The notes: a model not told the origin generated them from the sequence alone. A stretch of DNA of 64,000 nucleotides from Caldicoprobacter oshimai DSM 21659 (GCA_000526435.1 JAGB01000001.1:558001-622000), one strand, 5' to 3'. Positions 1 to 9,274 are shown, counted from the stretch's first letter. Program-made: numbers and translations.

Positions 1-474
1 AGGCTTGGTCATAAGCGCCCTTGCCAAAAGTAGCTTCCTTGTCATGCCTTTACTGTAAGTTCCCACTTTATCCTTTAACCTGTCTTTAAAGCCTACAATT
101 TTTATTGCCCTTTCAATGTACATATCCACATCTTGGGGTTTTTCGGCGTAGAAGTTTGCCATAAATTTTAGATAATCCAACCCTGTAAGATTCTTATATG
201 CCCCTGCCTCCTCGGGAAGATAGGTAATCCCCTGCCTTATTTTGTCTGGGTTCTTCCTTAGGTCAAAACCCATGAATTCCACGCTGCCATCGGTAGGTGT
301 AAGAAGGGTTGCTACAATTCTGAGAGTCGTGGTCTTACCAGCGCCGTTAGGACCAATCAAAGCAAAAATCTCACCCTTTTTTACCTCAAAACTAACTCCC
401 TTTAACGCCTCAATTTTCCCGTAATTTTTTCTTAAGTTGTTTACTCTAAGAATTATATTATCCAAAATGTCCAT
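1..474 (-). CDS. ABC transporter ATP-binding protein (3'-truncated by window)
   Basis: The first 158 codons of an ABC ATPase, starting at the ATG at 474 after a G-rich ribosome site; the C-terminus lies beyond base 1. Visible: Walker A GPNGAGKTTT near residue 43, a Q-loop region followed by LPEEAGAY, and a signature-like YSKGMTRKLLLARAL near residue 140. In this family the protein powers an exporter with a separate permease, often for drugs, bacteriocins or sodium. The signature reads SKGM rather than LSGGQ, which is common in the CcmA/NatA-like subfamily. The permease partner would lie outside the window, so the substrate is unknown. Confidence 0.9.
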   Translation of the reverse strand, partial: MDILDNIILRVNNLRKNYGKIEALKGVSFEVKKGEIFALIGPNGAGKTTTLRIVATLLTPTDGSVEFMGFDLRKNPDKIRQGITYLPEEAGAYKNLTGLDYLKFMANFYAEKPQDVDMYIERAIKIVGFKDRLKDKVGTYSKGMTRKLLLARALMTKP

Positions 475-760
475 CCCCCATCTTAGAATTTTGTTACACA
501 TTCTTCACATTCTTAACTTTAGCTAAAAGATTCCAGTAATTCTAAAAATTGTATGTTAAAAACTTAGTTTAGCAATACCTTGAGGTTAAGTCAATGAGGA
601 TGATTAAATTTTAACAGAAAATCACACAGAGTACAATCTTTTTTTGAACAAGGACAAATCTTAATAGAATCTTAAGATCTACAGTATAAATTTTAGAGTA
701 TAATCTTAAAGGAGGGTTTAATAAGGCATTATTTTGACAAAAAGCGAGGGTGATTTACAA
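475..760. other. AT-rich intergenic region with AATCTTAA repeats
   Basis: Divergent control region between the ABC ATPase and the PAP2-like gene. The octamer AATCTTAA occurs at 657-664, 668-675 and 702-709; the first two are exactly 11 bp apart. A TATAAT lies at 699-704. No ORF or RNA gene was seen. Repeats one helical turn apart are typical of response-regulator sites, but that assignment is inference. Confidence 0.4.
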
Positions 761-1462
761 ATGATGCAATACAAAAGGTTGAAAAAGCACGAAATAAAAG
801 CACTACTGTTGAAATACAAGCACTTTGCGCTGGTATCGCTTTACGGATTTGCCCAAATATGGTTTCAATACTGCGAACGCACTGTACAGCCGAAATACTT
901 CATGTATTCGCCGCTTGATAACTACATACCTTTTGTCAAATATTTTGTAGTACCTTACCTCTTCTGGTTCATATACATGGGTATCGGATTTTTGTATCTG
1001 GGATTGGTCTCCAAAAAGGACTTTTATCGGCTGTGCATTTACATGTTTGGCGGGATGTATCTGTGTTATATCTTATATCTCATATTCCCCAACGGACAGA
1101 ATTTGAGGCCGACGATCACCGAAAACGACGTATTTTCAAGAATCATAAAGCATATATACGCTACCGATACCCCTACTAATGTCGCTCCCAGCATTCACGT
1201 TTTCAACTCAATAGCGGTGCACGTGGCTTTGGTCAACTGCCCTGAATTTAGAAAGAAAAGGTGGATGAAGCTGGCATCGCTCATATGCATGCTTACCATA
1301 AGCGCTTCCACCGTTTTAATTAAGCAGCACTCCATAAAGGATGTAATGTGGAGCATTTTGCTTGCCGTGGTATTTTATGTGGCCATATACCAGGTACCCA
1401 AATGGCTGCCCACTAAAAGCATGGTTTCCATCAATGTCAAAGAAGTTTCATCGCTAAAATAA
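761..1462 (+). CDS. PAP2-superfamily-like membrane protein
   Basis: A 233-residue, very hydrophobic protein with about five or six membrane segments. It has a PSIH motif (APSIHVFNS) and a later KQHSIKDV motif. These match the second and third conserved blocks of the PAP2 phosphatase/phosphotransferase superfamily, where the two histidines and the aspartate form the active site. It probably acts on a lipid phosphate or transfers a phospho-headgroup at the membrane. The ATG at 761 was preferred because GGGTGAT lies 7 bases upstream; a TTG at 734 would add 9 residues but sits 17 bases after its GGAGGG. Substrate unknown. Confidence 0.7.
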   Translation: MMQYKRLKKHEIKALLLKYKHFALVSLYGFAQIWFQYCERTVQPKYFMYSPLDNYIPFVKYFVVPYLFWFIYMGIGFLYLGLVSKKDFYRLCIYMFGGMYLCYILYLIFPNGQNLRPTITENDVFSRIIKHIYATDTPTNVAPSIHVFNSIAVHVALVNCPEFRKKRWMKLASLICMLTISASTVLIKQHSIKDVMWSILLAVVFYVAIYQVPKWLPTKSMVSINVKEVSSLK

Positions 1463-1540
1463 AAAAGATTAGCACACATGCCTCATCACCCGATTCCAAA
1501 ACGCTCCTATGCAAGACACAAAAATCTGAACCTGTAAATA

Positions 1541-1570
1541 AAAAATTAGGGGCTTCAAAGCCCCTTTTCA
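1541..1570. terminator. Bidirectional intrinsic terminator
   Basis: Stem GGGGCTT/AAGCCCC (1549-1555 and 1558-1564). It has TTTT on the + side and an A-rich run on the left that gives a T-run on the - strand. It lies between the convergent PAP2-like gene and class II aldolase gene and can serve both. Confidence 0.8.
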
Positions 1571-2623
1571 TTCTGCCTCGCTCACCATCTTCTTTCTGTA
1601 TTTCTCGGCTCCCCAGTTCTTTATCCTATCGATGTCCTCATCCGTCATGGGATTAAGCTCAAGTCCGTTCTTCCGTATATGGTATACAACATACAGATAA
1701 GCGGTCAAAGTCTCCTCAATGGTCCTGGCTTCAGCATATCTGGCCTTGTACACCACTTTCCCGGTACAGGTATCTATATTGATCTTGCTGTCGGTCCGGT
1801 CTATGGCTATCTGCTCATCGCCGAGATAGACTATTTGATCCGGATACAGCACTTTCTTGAAAAAATCCATGTTTACGGGATTGGCTTTGATAAAATCCTG
1901 AACAAAGTCCGTCCTGCTGATAAACTCTGAATCGTTCACCTTCTCCAACCTTATCTCGGGATAAGGTGCAGAAATATTGAAATAATCCTTTATCATGTCA
2001 TTTACCGTGGAATTAAGCCTTATGCATTCCTGGACATCATCCGAGGTCACAATTAAGCCGTGGTTTTGCATGAATACAACCTGCGGAAATACGCCGTGCT
2101 CATCCATATAGCAGTCGATGGTCCGCTTTATGCTCAAGGTCAAATGAAACCCAGGCATGGTGTAGGGGATCCAGACGCAATGCAGGCCATTTGCCTTAAA
2201 AATCTTTTCTACAAACCCTTCTCCCTCTTTTGCGCAGCACAGCATATTCGCATACACGGGATGAGTATGAATGACGTATTTTTTAAGTATCGAGTGGAAG
2301 CCGGCTTCCACCGATGGCCTTAAAGCCTTATACCCCTCCAGCTTAATGGTATTTTGTTTCACAAGTTCGGCTCCTGCTTCTTCATAGTCTACATCCGGTG
2401 TTATCTGGGCGGTCTTGAAATACTCCACAATATTGCGGTAATTCAACACAGCAAATCCGTCATCTTCGGTCACCTGGTCCAGCCTGTAACCCGAGGCCTT
2501 AATAGCCATGAGCTCCTGATCTATCTTGACCGATGTGTTGCCACCGCCGCCCTGCACCAGGTCAGGATGAACGCCCACCGCTTTGGATATCGTCTCTAAT
2601 TCCCTCAACGCATCTTTTAACAA
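1568..2623 (-). CDS. Class II aldolase/adducin family protein
   Basis: A 351-residue class II aldolase with an apparently complete active site: N-terminal GGGGNTSVK phosphate-binding loop, catalytic Glu in RPSVEAGFH, zinc ligands in HTHPVY and a later NHG. Family members split or dehydrate sugar 1-phosphates (fuculose-, rhamnulose-, ribulose-phosphate type) to DHAP plus an aldehyde. At 351 residues it is longer than FucA (about 215), with extra C-terminal sequence, and the GGGGNTS loop recalls the aldolase half of YuxG/RhaAD-type enzymes. It starts with TTG and is the last gene of the 2-oxoacid dehydrogenase operon, 113 bp after the E1 gene. It may therefore make a precursor consumed by that complex. 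Substrate not determinable. Confidence 0.85.
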   Translation of the reverse strand: MLKDALRELETISKAVGVHPDLVQGGGGNTSVKIDQELMAIKASGYRLDQVTEDDGFAVLNYRNIVEYFKTAQITPDVDYEEAGAELVKQNTIKLEGYKALRPSVEAGFHSILKKYVIHTHPVYANMLCCAKEGEGFVEKIFKANGLHCVWIPYTMPGFHLTLSIKRTIDCYMDEHGVFPQVVFMQNHGLIVTSDDVQECIRLNSTVNDMIKDYFNISAPYPEIRLEKVNDSEFISRTDFVQDFIKANPVNMDFFKKVLYPDQIVYLGDEQIAIDRTDSKINIDTCTGKVVYKARYAEARTIEETLTAYLYVVYHIRKNGLELNPMTDEDIDRIKNWGAEKYRKKMVSEAE

Positions 2624-2681
2624 CGCTATCCCTTCCTTTGCCTTTCATTTGAATGACAAATTCATTGTAGCAAAATCCTGG

Positions 2682-2738
2682 CAAATACACAAGTTCGCAC
2701 TTCGCTTAAATTTCCCGGAATATACAAGTTTGCGCTTT
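2682..2738 (-). repeat. Two imperfect direct repeats between E1 and aldolase genes
   Basis: On the - strand AAGCGCAAACTTGTATATTC (from 2738) recurs 37 bp later as AAGTGCGAACTTGTGTATTT (from 2701), with similarity continuing about 10 bases. The second unit contains GAACTTGTGTATTTGC, one mismatch from a 16-mer in the terminal hairpin of the RNA element at 10682-10776. It may be a decayed relative of that element. Confidence 0.5.
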
Positions 2739-5208
2739 AGACTCCCAGGCGATTCCTGCGCAGCTGTTCATTGACTGTGAAGTTATTGCGCACCACATGC
2801 CCCTTTAGCGGCACTATCTTTTCGTGGATGGCATCGATTATCCAGTCAGGCTGCGGGAAGAAAAACCTCTCCAGCTCATGGGCGGGCGTAATCCAGTTTC
2901 TGGAGCCCACAACCACCGGAGGCGCATCCAGGTAATCAAATGCCAGCTCGGTAATATTCTGTGCAAAGTCTTTAAGATAAGAAGCCCTTTCGCACGCATC
3001 GCCGGTAATGACTATCTTGCCGGTCTTCTTAACCGATTCAATCACTTTTTCGTAGTTGAAAGGCACGATGCTCCTCGCATCGATGACCTCGGCAGACATG
3101 CCGTACTTGCTCTCAAGAATTTTAGCTGCCTCCAGAGCCCTGTACAGCATGGCCCCTACCGTCAAAATAGTGATATCCTTGCCTTCCTTCTTTATGTCGG
3201 GCTCACCTATGGGCACTTCATAATATCCTTCGGGTACGCCTCCCGGATGGAACATCTCGCCTATGTCATATATTCTTTGGCTTTCGAAGAATACTACCGG
3301 GTCAGTTCCCATCAAAGCGCTGTTCATAAGGCCTTTTGCATCATACGGCGTTGCAGGAAATACCACTTTAAGGCCGGGTATATGGGCCACCAGAGATGTC
3401 CAATCCTGCGAGTGCTGCGCTCCATACTTGGACCCTACCGATACCCTTAATACCACTGGCATCTTCAAAATACCGGCGCTCATTGCCTGCCACTTTGACA
3501 GCTGATTGAATATCTCGTCTCCTGCTCTCCCAATAAAATCGGCATACATGAGCTCGACCACCACCCTGCCTCCGCACATGGCATATCCCACCGCAGAGGC
3601 CACGATGGCGGCTTCGGATATGGGCGCGTTAAACAACCTATGATAAGGCAAAGCCTCGGTCAGACCCCGGTACACGGCAAAGGCCCCGCCCCAGTCACGG
3701 TTATCCTCACCGTATGCAATCAGCGTGGGATCCACATAAAACTTATCCAGCAGAGCCTCAAATATAGCGTCGCGAAGCTGAAATACTTTATTTTTGGGTA
3801 CAGGTTTGCCGTCCTGAATCCCCGCTCTGACCTTTCTTTTTATCTGCTGCAGCCTGGGATTTTCCTCCTTGGGAATCAAAACATCGCATTCCCTGTCGTC
3901 CATCTTTTCTATCCTTTGATTGGAAAACATCAGACTGGCTATAGCATCCGGATTTGATACCAAATCCATCCTGGGCGATTTATTTTCATCTATGGCCAGC
4001 CTGTATATCCTGTCGATGCGCTCCTTCACGTCGTTTAAAATAGCGTCTAGCTGCTCTTGGGTGGCCACACCGGCATCAATAAGCTGCTTTCCGTACGTCA
4101 CTATCGAATCATGCTGCATCCATGCGTCTATCTCTTCCTTGGTCCTGTAGGTGGAGGCATCTGAAGGAGAGTGTCCACAGAACCGATAAGTCACTACGTC
4201 CAGCAAGACCGGCCCCTTGTTTTCCAGCAAAAGCTGCTTCTTTCTTTTTATGGCATCTATGACCGCCAGGGGGTTATATCCATCCACCCTCTCGGCGTGC
4301 ATTTGTTCAGGATTGATACCCGCACCTACTCTGGCCAGTATCTGGTAACCCATGGTCTCGCCGCATGTCTGGCCACCCATACCGTACTGGTTATTGAAGA
4401 AATTGAATATTATAGGCAGCCCTCCCCTGTAGCCTTCCTCCCACAGATACTTAAACTGGTCCATGGCAGCCATGTTCATGGCTTCCCACACCGGGCCGCA
4501 ACCCATAGCGCCATCGCCTATGTTAGCTATCACTATGCCCTTCTTGCGGTTGACCTTTTTAAATAGAGCCGCCCCAACCGCGATCCCTGCCGAACCTCCC
4601 ACTATGGCATTGTTGGGATAAATCCCAAAGGGCGTGAAAAACGCGTGCATAGAACCGCCTAAACCTTTGTTAAATCCCGTCTCGCGTCCAAAAATTTCGG
4701 CCAGCGCGCCATACAACAGAAAATCCATGGCTAGTTCTTTTACGCTTTTGTAATCTTTCTTGCTCTCCTCTACAACCTTGAGTACTCTACCATCCCAGAA
4801 CTTTTTCATTATATCCATCAGTTCATCGTCGGACATCTTCTCTATAGCAGAAAGCCCCTTGGCTATGATCTCGCCGTGGCTCCTGTGCGAACCAAATATG
4901 AAATCGTCCTTGTCCAGATGATATGCCTGGCCTACCGCCGCTGCCTCCTGACCGATGGACAGGTGTGCCGGCCCGGGATAATCATAAGGAACGCCGTTAT
5001 ACTCGCCGGTGGTCTTAACCAGCAAGAGCATGGTCTCAAACTCGCGGATTATGACCATATCCCTGTAAATCCTTACGAAATCCTCGTTGGTATAGTTAGC
5101 CTTTTCCTCTTCAATGGTCTTGTTGTACTGATTTACAGGGATATCCTGAAACTTAACCCACCCACTTTTTCGTACCTCATGGGGATTTATAAAAAGCTGT
5201 TTGGGCAT
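2737..5208 (-). CDS. 2-oxoacid dehydrogenase E1, alpha and beta fused
   Basis: An 823-residue thiamine-diphosphate enzyme with E1-alpha in the first half and E1-beta from about residue 480. The TPP site is visible as GDG (231-233) and NN (272-273). Their spacing is about 40 residues, longer than the usual 25-30, so there is an insertion in the motif. A second insertion of about 60 residues precedes [12 protein letters not shown]. The beta half carries the [10 protein letters not shown] and SEAAIV segments typical of the family. It decarboxylates a 2-oxoacid and passes the acyl group to the E2 lipoyl arm. The ATG at 5208 follows AGAGGTGGG. E3 and E2 lie just upstream in the same operon. The substrate (pyruvate, acetoin-like or branched-chain) cannot be read from sequence. 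Confidence 0.9.
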   Translation of the reverse strand: MPKQLFINPHEVRKSGWVKFQDIPVNQYNKTIEEEKANYTNEDFVRIYRDMVIIREFETMLLLVKTTGEYNGVPYDYPGPAHLSIGQEAAAVGQAYHLDKDDFIFGSHRSHGEIIAKGLSAIEKMSDDELMDIMKKFWDGRVLKVVEESKKDYKSVKELAMDFLLYGALAEIFGRETGFNKGLGGSMHAFFTPFGIYPNNAIVGGSAGIAVGAALFKKVNRKKGIVIANIGDGAMGCGPVWEAMNMAAMDQFKYLWEEGYRGGLPIIFNFFNNQYGMGGQTCGETMGYQILARVGAGINPEQMHAERVDGYNPLAVIDAIKRKKQLLLENKGPVLLDVVTYRFCGHSPSDASTYRTKEEIDAWMQHDSIVTYGKQLIDAGVATQEQLDAILNDVKERIDRIYRLAIDENKSPRMDLVSNPDAIASLMFSNQRIEKMDDRECDVLIPKEENPRLQQIKRKVRAGIQDGKPVPKNKVFQLRDAIFEALLDKFYVDPTLIAYGEDNRDWGGAFAVYRGLTEALPYHRLFNAPISEAAIVASAVGYAMCGGRVVVELMYADFIGRAGDEIFNQLSKWQAMSAGILKMPVVLRVSVGSKYGAQHSQDWTSLVAHIPGLKVVFPATPYDAKGLMNSALMGTDPVVFFESQRIYDIGEMFHPGGVPEGYYEVPIGEPDIKKEGKDITILTVGAMLYRALEAAKILESKYGMSAEVIDARSIVPFNYEKVIESVKKTGKIVITGDACERASYLKDFAQNITELAFDYLDAPPVVVGSRNWITPAHELERFFFPQPDWIIDAIHEKIVPLKGHVVRNNFTVNEQLRRNRLGV

Positions 5209-5228
5209 CTACACCCACCTCTCCCTTC

Positions 5229-6599
5229 TCAATCTTCAAATTGAAAGATGCATTCCCTTATAACTTCCGACACAGTCGGATGGGGGAACACCAGCTCCTT
5301 TATATCTTTTACGCGCACTTCGGCCTCAATCATCAAGCCGGCGCCGTAAATGATCTCGGAGGAATAATTGCCGATCATATGCACGCCTATCACATTCCTA
5401 TACTTTTTATGGATGAGCACCTTGCATATGCCGTCCCCTCCCTCGTTTTCTGCCACATACCTGCCGCTGTAGCGCATGGAGACCTTTGCAACTTCAAACT
5501 CTATACCCTTCTGCTTTGCGCTCTCCTCTGTCTCGCCCACCGACGCAACCTCGGGATTGGTATATATGACCGAGGGAATGGCGTGATAGCGCACTATATC
5601 CCGCTTGCCCAACATGTTGTTTACGCAAACCTCGGCCTCTCTGTAGGCCGTGTGCGCCAGCATATAGCGACCGTTGACATCGCCAGCAGCGTACACCTCC
5701 GGCACGTTGGTCTTTCCCCTGTCGTCGGTCTTTATGGCACCCCTTTCAATCTCAACGCCGATATTCTCTAGGCCTATGCCCTGCACCGCCGGCCTTCGCC
5801 CTACGCTCATCAACACCTTATCGGCCTCAACAGCTTCCCTCTTGCCATCGCATTCATAAACCACAGCTCCATCACGTATCTCCACCACTTTTGAGTTGAG
5901 CTTGAACTCTATTCCCTTCTTTTGGTAATTCTTAAGCAGAATTTGCGAAATTTCCCTATCGATATTGCCGCCAATGTGGTCCAGCATCTCGATGATGGTC
6001 ACCTTGCTGCCGGCCGAGTTGAAATATGACGCCATCTCAAGACCTATTATCCCGCCTCCCACAATGACTAAAGAGCCAGGCACCTGAGATATATCAAGTA
6101 TCTCGCGGTTGGTAAGAACGTATCCTTTCTCCAGGCCTTCTTTGACGCCCGGTATAGGTGGAATGACAGGCACAGACCCCGTGGCGATCAACAGCCTCCT
6201 GCCAATGAACGTATCATCATTGACTCTGACGGTATAGCCGGTATCGCTCCTCCCTGCAATGTAAGCATGACCTTCCATCACGTCCACATGGTTGGCTTTG
6301 AGCCGGGAGCGTATGCCCGCAACCAGCGTCTTCACTACCTTGTTCTTCCGGGCTATGACCACCCCGTGATCGAGAACCACATCCTTTGCAATAACCCCGT
6401 ATTTTTCGCCAAACCTTGCATAATCGCGTATTTTAGCGGAGTGAAGCAGCGTCTTGGAGGGAATGCATCCTTCATTCAGGCAGACGCCACCCAGAAACCT
6501 CTCCTCGATAAGAAGCGTTTTAAGCCCTGCATGGCCCGCCCTTTCGGCTCCCAGGTAACCAGCGGGCCCTCCACCTATTACTATAAGGTCATAAACCAT
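5229..6599 (-). CDS. lpdA: Dihydrolipoyl dehydrogenase (E3)
   Basis: A 456-residue flavoprotein that reoxidises dihydrolipoyl groups with NAD+. It shows the FAD-binding GGGPAG near residue 10, the redox-active pair GGVCLNEGC (C40 and C45), a second NAD-binding GGGIIGLEMA, GRRPA, the FAD-contacting CAAGDV-type segment (YAAGDVNG), and the C-terminal HPTVSE carrying the catalytic His at about 440. Length is normal, with no N-terminal lipoyl domain. It lies between the E2 and E1 genes, 27 bp and 20 bp from them, as part of one transcript. The ATG follows GGAAAGGTG. Confidence 0.95.
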   Translation of the reverse strand: MVYDLIVIGGGPAGYLGAERAGHAGLKTLLIEERFLGGVCLNEGCIPSKTLLHSAKIRDYARFGEKYGVIAKDVVLDHGVVIARKNKVVKTLVAGIRSRLKANHVDVMEGHAYIAGRSDTGYTVRVNDDTFIGRRLLIATGSVPVIPPIPGVKEGLEKGYVLTNREILDISQVPGSLVIVGGGIIGLEMASYFNSAGSKVTIIEMLDHIGGNIDREISQILLKNYQKKGIEFKLNSKVVEIRDGAVVYECDGKREAVEADKVLMSVGRRPAVQGIGLENIGVEIERGAIKTDDRGKTNVPEVYAAGDVNGRYMLAHTAYREAEVCVNNMLGKRDIVRYHAIPSVIYTNPEVASVGETEESAKQKGIEFEVAKVSMRYSGRYVAENEGGDGICKVLIHKKYRNVIGVHMIGNYSSEIIYGAGLMIEAEVRVKDIKELVFPHPTVSEVIRECIFQFED

Positions 6600-6626
6600 T
6601 TTCTTTTCACCTTTCCTTCTTACAGC

Positions 6627-8000
6627 TTATTTTGCCAGAAATATGCTGAAGTTTTCCAAATTGGCCTTGAGCTCCTGCAAAAACCTTGCGGCAGGAGCGC
6701 CATCGACAGCCCTGTGGTCAAACGTCAGTGACAAGCCCATGGCCGGATAGATGACTATTTTGCCATCCATTTCTTTGACGCGCTGCACTATCGTATTCAC
6801 GCCTAGAATCCCCGTCTGCGGCGGATTGAGTATGGGGGTAAAGGCCTCAACGCCTAGAGATCCCAGGTTGGTAACTGTAAAGGTTCCCCCCTTCAAATAA
6901 TCAGGGTTTATACTGCCCTTCCTACAGGCCTCCACCAGCTCTTTCACTTCCCGGGATATTTCATCCAGGGACTTGGTATCGGCATTATAAACAGTGGGCA
7001 CCATGAGCCCTCGTTCGGTATCCACAGCAACACCCAGATGGACATGGTTGAAGAGAAGCATCCTATCATCCAAGAAATGGGCATTCAACGCTTTGTGGTT
7101 GAGCAACGTCCTCGATACCACGTAGAGTATAATATCGTTGAGCGTAATGTTTGCAAGCCCCAGGCGTTCTCCCTGCTCCTTTACCTTTTTTCTGAAAGCG
7201 AGTATCTCGGTAGCATCAAACGAAGTATGTATGGTGAGCTGCGCGGTATTGGCCAGCGACTGATGCATTGCCCTGGCAATGACCTTCCTTATATTGCTGA
7301 GCTCAACCTCTTCAAAGTCGGCTTCTTCGGCTTTAGCCTCTTGAACGGGAGGCTGTGGCACCTCGTAATGCGCCTCTCTCTTCATGCTATGCAAATCAGC
7401 TGTGGTAACCCGTCCACCTATTCCTGTACCGCCTATCCGCATCCCCTCTGCCCTGAGATATTCGTCTCTGGCAGCATGTGTCACCAATTGGCCTTTTTCT
7501 ATAAGCTGCCTTATATCCCTTTCAATTATCCTGCCATAGGGCCCCGTAGGAACGGCTTCCCTGTAATCCACCCCCGATCTTTCGGCCAGGTTGCGAGCCC
7601 TTGGGCTGATCTTCACTCTACCGTCTTGCTGTGCGACATCGCCGCTCTTTACTTCAATTTCGCTCCCGCTCTCTGTGGTTGGTTGCTCTTGACTTTCAGC
7701 CGCCACTTCCTTTGCGGTAGAAGCATCCTTTCTTCCAGGCATAAACTCGGAGATGTCCTCGCCCTCCTCGCCAATGACGCAAACGGTGGCAAGGACCGGC
7801 ACATCGTCACCCTCATCAAAGAAGACCTCCAGCAGAGTGCCCTCTACCTTTGCCTCCTCATCAAAAGCAGCTTTATCGGTCTCATAGGAGAACAGCAGGT
7901 CGCCTACCTTTACTGCCTCGCCCTTCTTCTTGTGCCACTTGGTTATGATGCAGCTCTCAACTGTTTGCCCCTGCCGAGGCATGATTACCGGCGTAGCCAT
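6627..8000 (-). CDS. Dihydrolipoamide acyltransferase (E2)
   Basis: A 457-residue E2. The N-terminal lipoyl domain carries the lipoyl lysine in YETDKAAF (K43). A peripheral-subunit-binding domain (about 128-165) starts ISPRARNLAE. The catalytic core ends with HRAVDG, whose His is at about 429. It moves the acyl group from E1 to CoA. It is the first gene of the E2-E3-E1-aldolase operon, unlike the usual E1-first order. The ATG at 8000 follows GAGGGGAGAT. Its promoter is the - strand promoter at 8294-8322, overlapped by putative DeoR half-sites. Acyl specificity cannot be assigned by eye. Confidence 0.93.
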   Translation of the reverse strand: MATPVIMPRQGQTVESCIITKWHKKKGEAVKVGDLLFSYETDKAAFDEEAKVEGTLLEVFFDEGDDVPVLATVCVIGEEGEDISEFMPGRKDASTAKEVAAESQEQPTTESGSEIEVKSGDVAQQDGRVKISPRARNLAERSGVDYREAVPTGPYGRIIERDIRQLIEKGQLVTHAARDEYLRAEGMRIGGTGIGGRVTTADLHSMKREAHYEVPQPPVQEAKAEEADFEEVELSNIRKVIARAMHQSLANTAQLTIHTSFDATEILAFRKKVKEQGERLGLANITLNDIILYVVSRTLLNHKALNAHFLDDRMLLFNHVHLGVAVDTERGLMVPTVYNADTKSLDEISREVKELVEACRKGSINPDYLKGGTFTVTNLGSLGVEAFTPILNPPQTGILGVNTIVQRVKEMDGKIVIYPAMGLSLTFDHRAVDGAPAARFLQELKANLENFSIFLAK

Positions 8001-8193
8001 CCTTATATCTCCCCTCTTCTTTATTTTAACTTTTCACAGGTATAATAACCTTTCATCACTTATAATAAGAGCTGACCCGTCTGATGCTTCATTGATAAGA
8101 GCAAAAAATTAAAAGCGTGTCGAAAATTTGTACTTAAAGTTTATACACCGACAAAACGATTATCTTAAACGTTAGAATTTACCGGTAAACATC

Positions 8194-8302
8194 TAACAAA
8201 AATCGTGTTAACTTCGATGTTATATTTTACATTTTTCAAAACAAATATAACATGTTTTTAACATCAATTTTCTAAATTAACAGGTTTGATTTCATTTTAA
8301 CA
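8194..8302. promoter_or_regulatory. Putative DeoR operator cluster, E2/SDR divergent region
   Basis: TAACA half-sites at 8194, 8248, 8259, 8278 and 8298, and the reverse TGTTA at 8206 and 8218. The block TAACAAAAATCGTGTTA (8194-8210) matches TAACAAAATCGCTGTTA at the DeoR promoter (11597-11613) at 13 of 17 ungapped positions. TTTTTAACATCAATTTT (8255-8271) matches TTTTTAACACAGATTTT there at 14 of 17. The last half-site overlaps the -10 of the E2 promoter. This supports control by the DeoR protein at 10814-11572. Confidence 0.65.
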
Positions 8303-8322
8303 GACCAGATTTTTCTTGTCAA
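8294..8322 (-). promoter_or_regulatory. Promoter for the E2-E3-E1-aldolase operon
   Basis: On the - strand TTGACA (8322-8317), a 17-bp spacer, then TAAAAT (8299-8294). The -10 overlaps a TAACA half-site, and the remaining half-sites are downstream, a layout suited to repression. The 5' leader would be about 290 nt long. Confidence 0.65.
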
Positions 8323-8359
8323 CAGTTCACGCTTGCTTTTAAAATAAGCTTTTTCAATG

Positions 8360-8388
8360 TTGATTAACTGTCATTTGAATTGTATAAT
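8360..8388 (+). promoter_or_regulatory. Promoter for the SDR gene
   Basis: TTGATT (8360-8365), 17-bp spacer, TATAAT (8383-8388), about 55 bp before the ATG at 8444. Confidence 0.65.
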
Positions 8389-8443
8389 AATACTAGGATT
8401 TTGTAATATTCATGTTAAATTTATTAGAAAGGAATGATGGGGT

Positions 8444-9229
8444 ATGGAACGCAAGTGCCGTCTGCTGGAAAATCAAATCGCCATTGTAACCGGAGCCGGC
8501 CAGGGTTTAGGCGAAGCCATAGCTAGGCGCTTGGATGCAGAAGGCGCTAAAGTGGTTGTAACCGATATAAACTTCGAAGCAGCACAAAGGGTAGCTGCCG
8601 ACCTCAACGACGCCATCGCCTTAAAAGTGGATGTCACAAAGTATGAGGAATGCGAAGAAATGGCGCGCATAACTGTAGAGAAATACGGAAGGATCGACTT
8701 GCTTGTGAGCAATGCCGGTATCCTCATCGCCAAGGGCATCGATGAATTCTCTACCGAGGAATGGAAAAAAGTTATAGATGTGAATCTCATAGGCTACTTC
8801 AATTGTGCCAAAGCCGTGGCACCCATCATGATGAAACAGAGAAAGGGCAACATCATTCAGATAAACAGCAAATCGGGCAAAAAGGGGTCTTATAAGAACT
8901 CGGCTTATGCTGCAAGCAAATTTGGAGGCATAGGCCTTACGCAAAGCCTGGCTCTCGAGCTGGCACCATATAACATAAGAGTCAACGCCATATGTCCCGG
9001 CAATTTGCTGGATTCACCGCTGTGGGTCAACAGCTTGTATGAACAGTATGCACGCAATCAGGGGCTTACCAAAGAAGAAATAAGGCAGAAATACCTAAGC
9101 CAGGTGCCGCTGGGAAGAGCATGTACATACGATGACGTGACCAACGTGCTGGTGTTCCTGGCTTCGGATGAGGCCAGCTATATGACAGGTCAGGCCATCA
9201 ACGTAACCGGCGGACAGGAGATGAGATAA
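8444..9229 (+). CDS. SDR oxidoreductase, sorbitol-6-phosphate dehydrogenase-like
   Basis: A 261-residue classical short-chain dehydrogenase. The Rossmann motif TGAGQGLG is followed by an Asp at the end of beta-2 (VVTDIN), which favours NAD. NNAG appears as SNAG; the catalytic triad is Ser in QINSKSGKKG plus YAASK (Tyr-x3-Lys). Overall it resembles SrlD-type sorbitol-6-phosphate 2-dehydrogenases. It is a single-gene unit divergent from the E2 operon, with putative DeoR operators in the shared region. A bidirectional terminator follows it. Acting with the SorE-like enzyme at 9398-10663, it would interconvert polyol and ketose phosphates; this is inference. Confidence 0.85.
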   Translation: MERKCRLLENQIAIVTGAGQGLGEAIARRLDAEGAKVVVTDINFEAAQRVAADLNDAIALKVDVTKYEECEEMARITVEKYGRIDLLVSNAGILIAKGIDEFSTEEWKKVIDVNLIGYFNCAKAVAPIMMKQRKGNIIQINSKSGKKGSYKNSAYAASKFGGIGLTQSLALELAPYNIRVNAICPGNLLDSPLWVNSLYEQYARNQGLTKEEIRQKYLSQVPLGRACTYDDVTNVLVFLASDEASYMTGQAINVTGGQEMR

Positions 9230-9230
9230 A

Positions 9231-9274
9231 AAAAGAAGATATTGCCTCCTTAGCAGCGCAATATCTTCTTTTTT
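9231..9274. terminator. Bidirectional terminator between SDR and SorE-like genes
   Basis: Stem AAAAGAAGATATTGC (9231-9245) with GCAATATCTTCTTTT (9258-9272), loop about 12 nt, with T-runs available on both strands. It separates convergent genes. Confidence 0.85.

Noticed and set aside
734-760. Longer start (TTG) for the PAP2-like gene
   Set aside because: The GGAGGG is 17 bases from the TTG, whereas the ATG at 761 has a well-placed GGGTGAT.
8277-8302. TTAACA hexamers as a PhoP/PhoB box
   Set aside because: The spacing is 19-20 bp, not the 11-bp period of Pho boxes; the pattern instead matches the DeoR operator.
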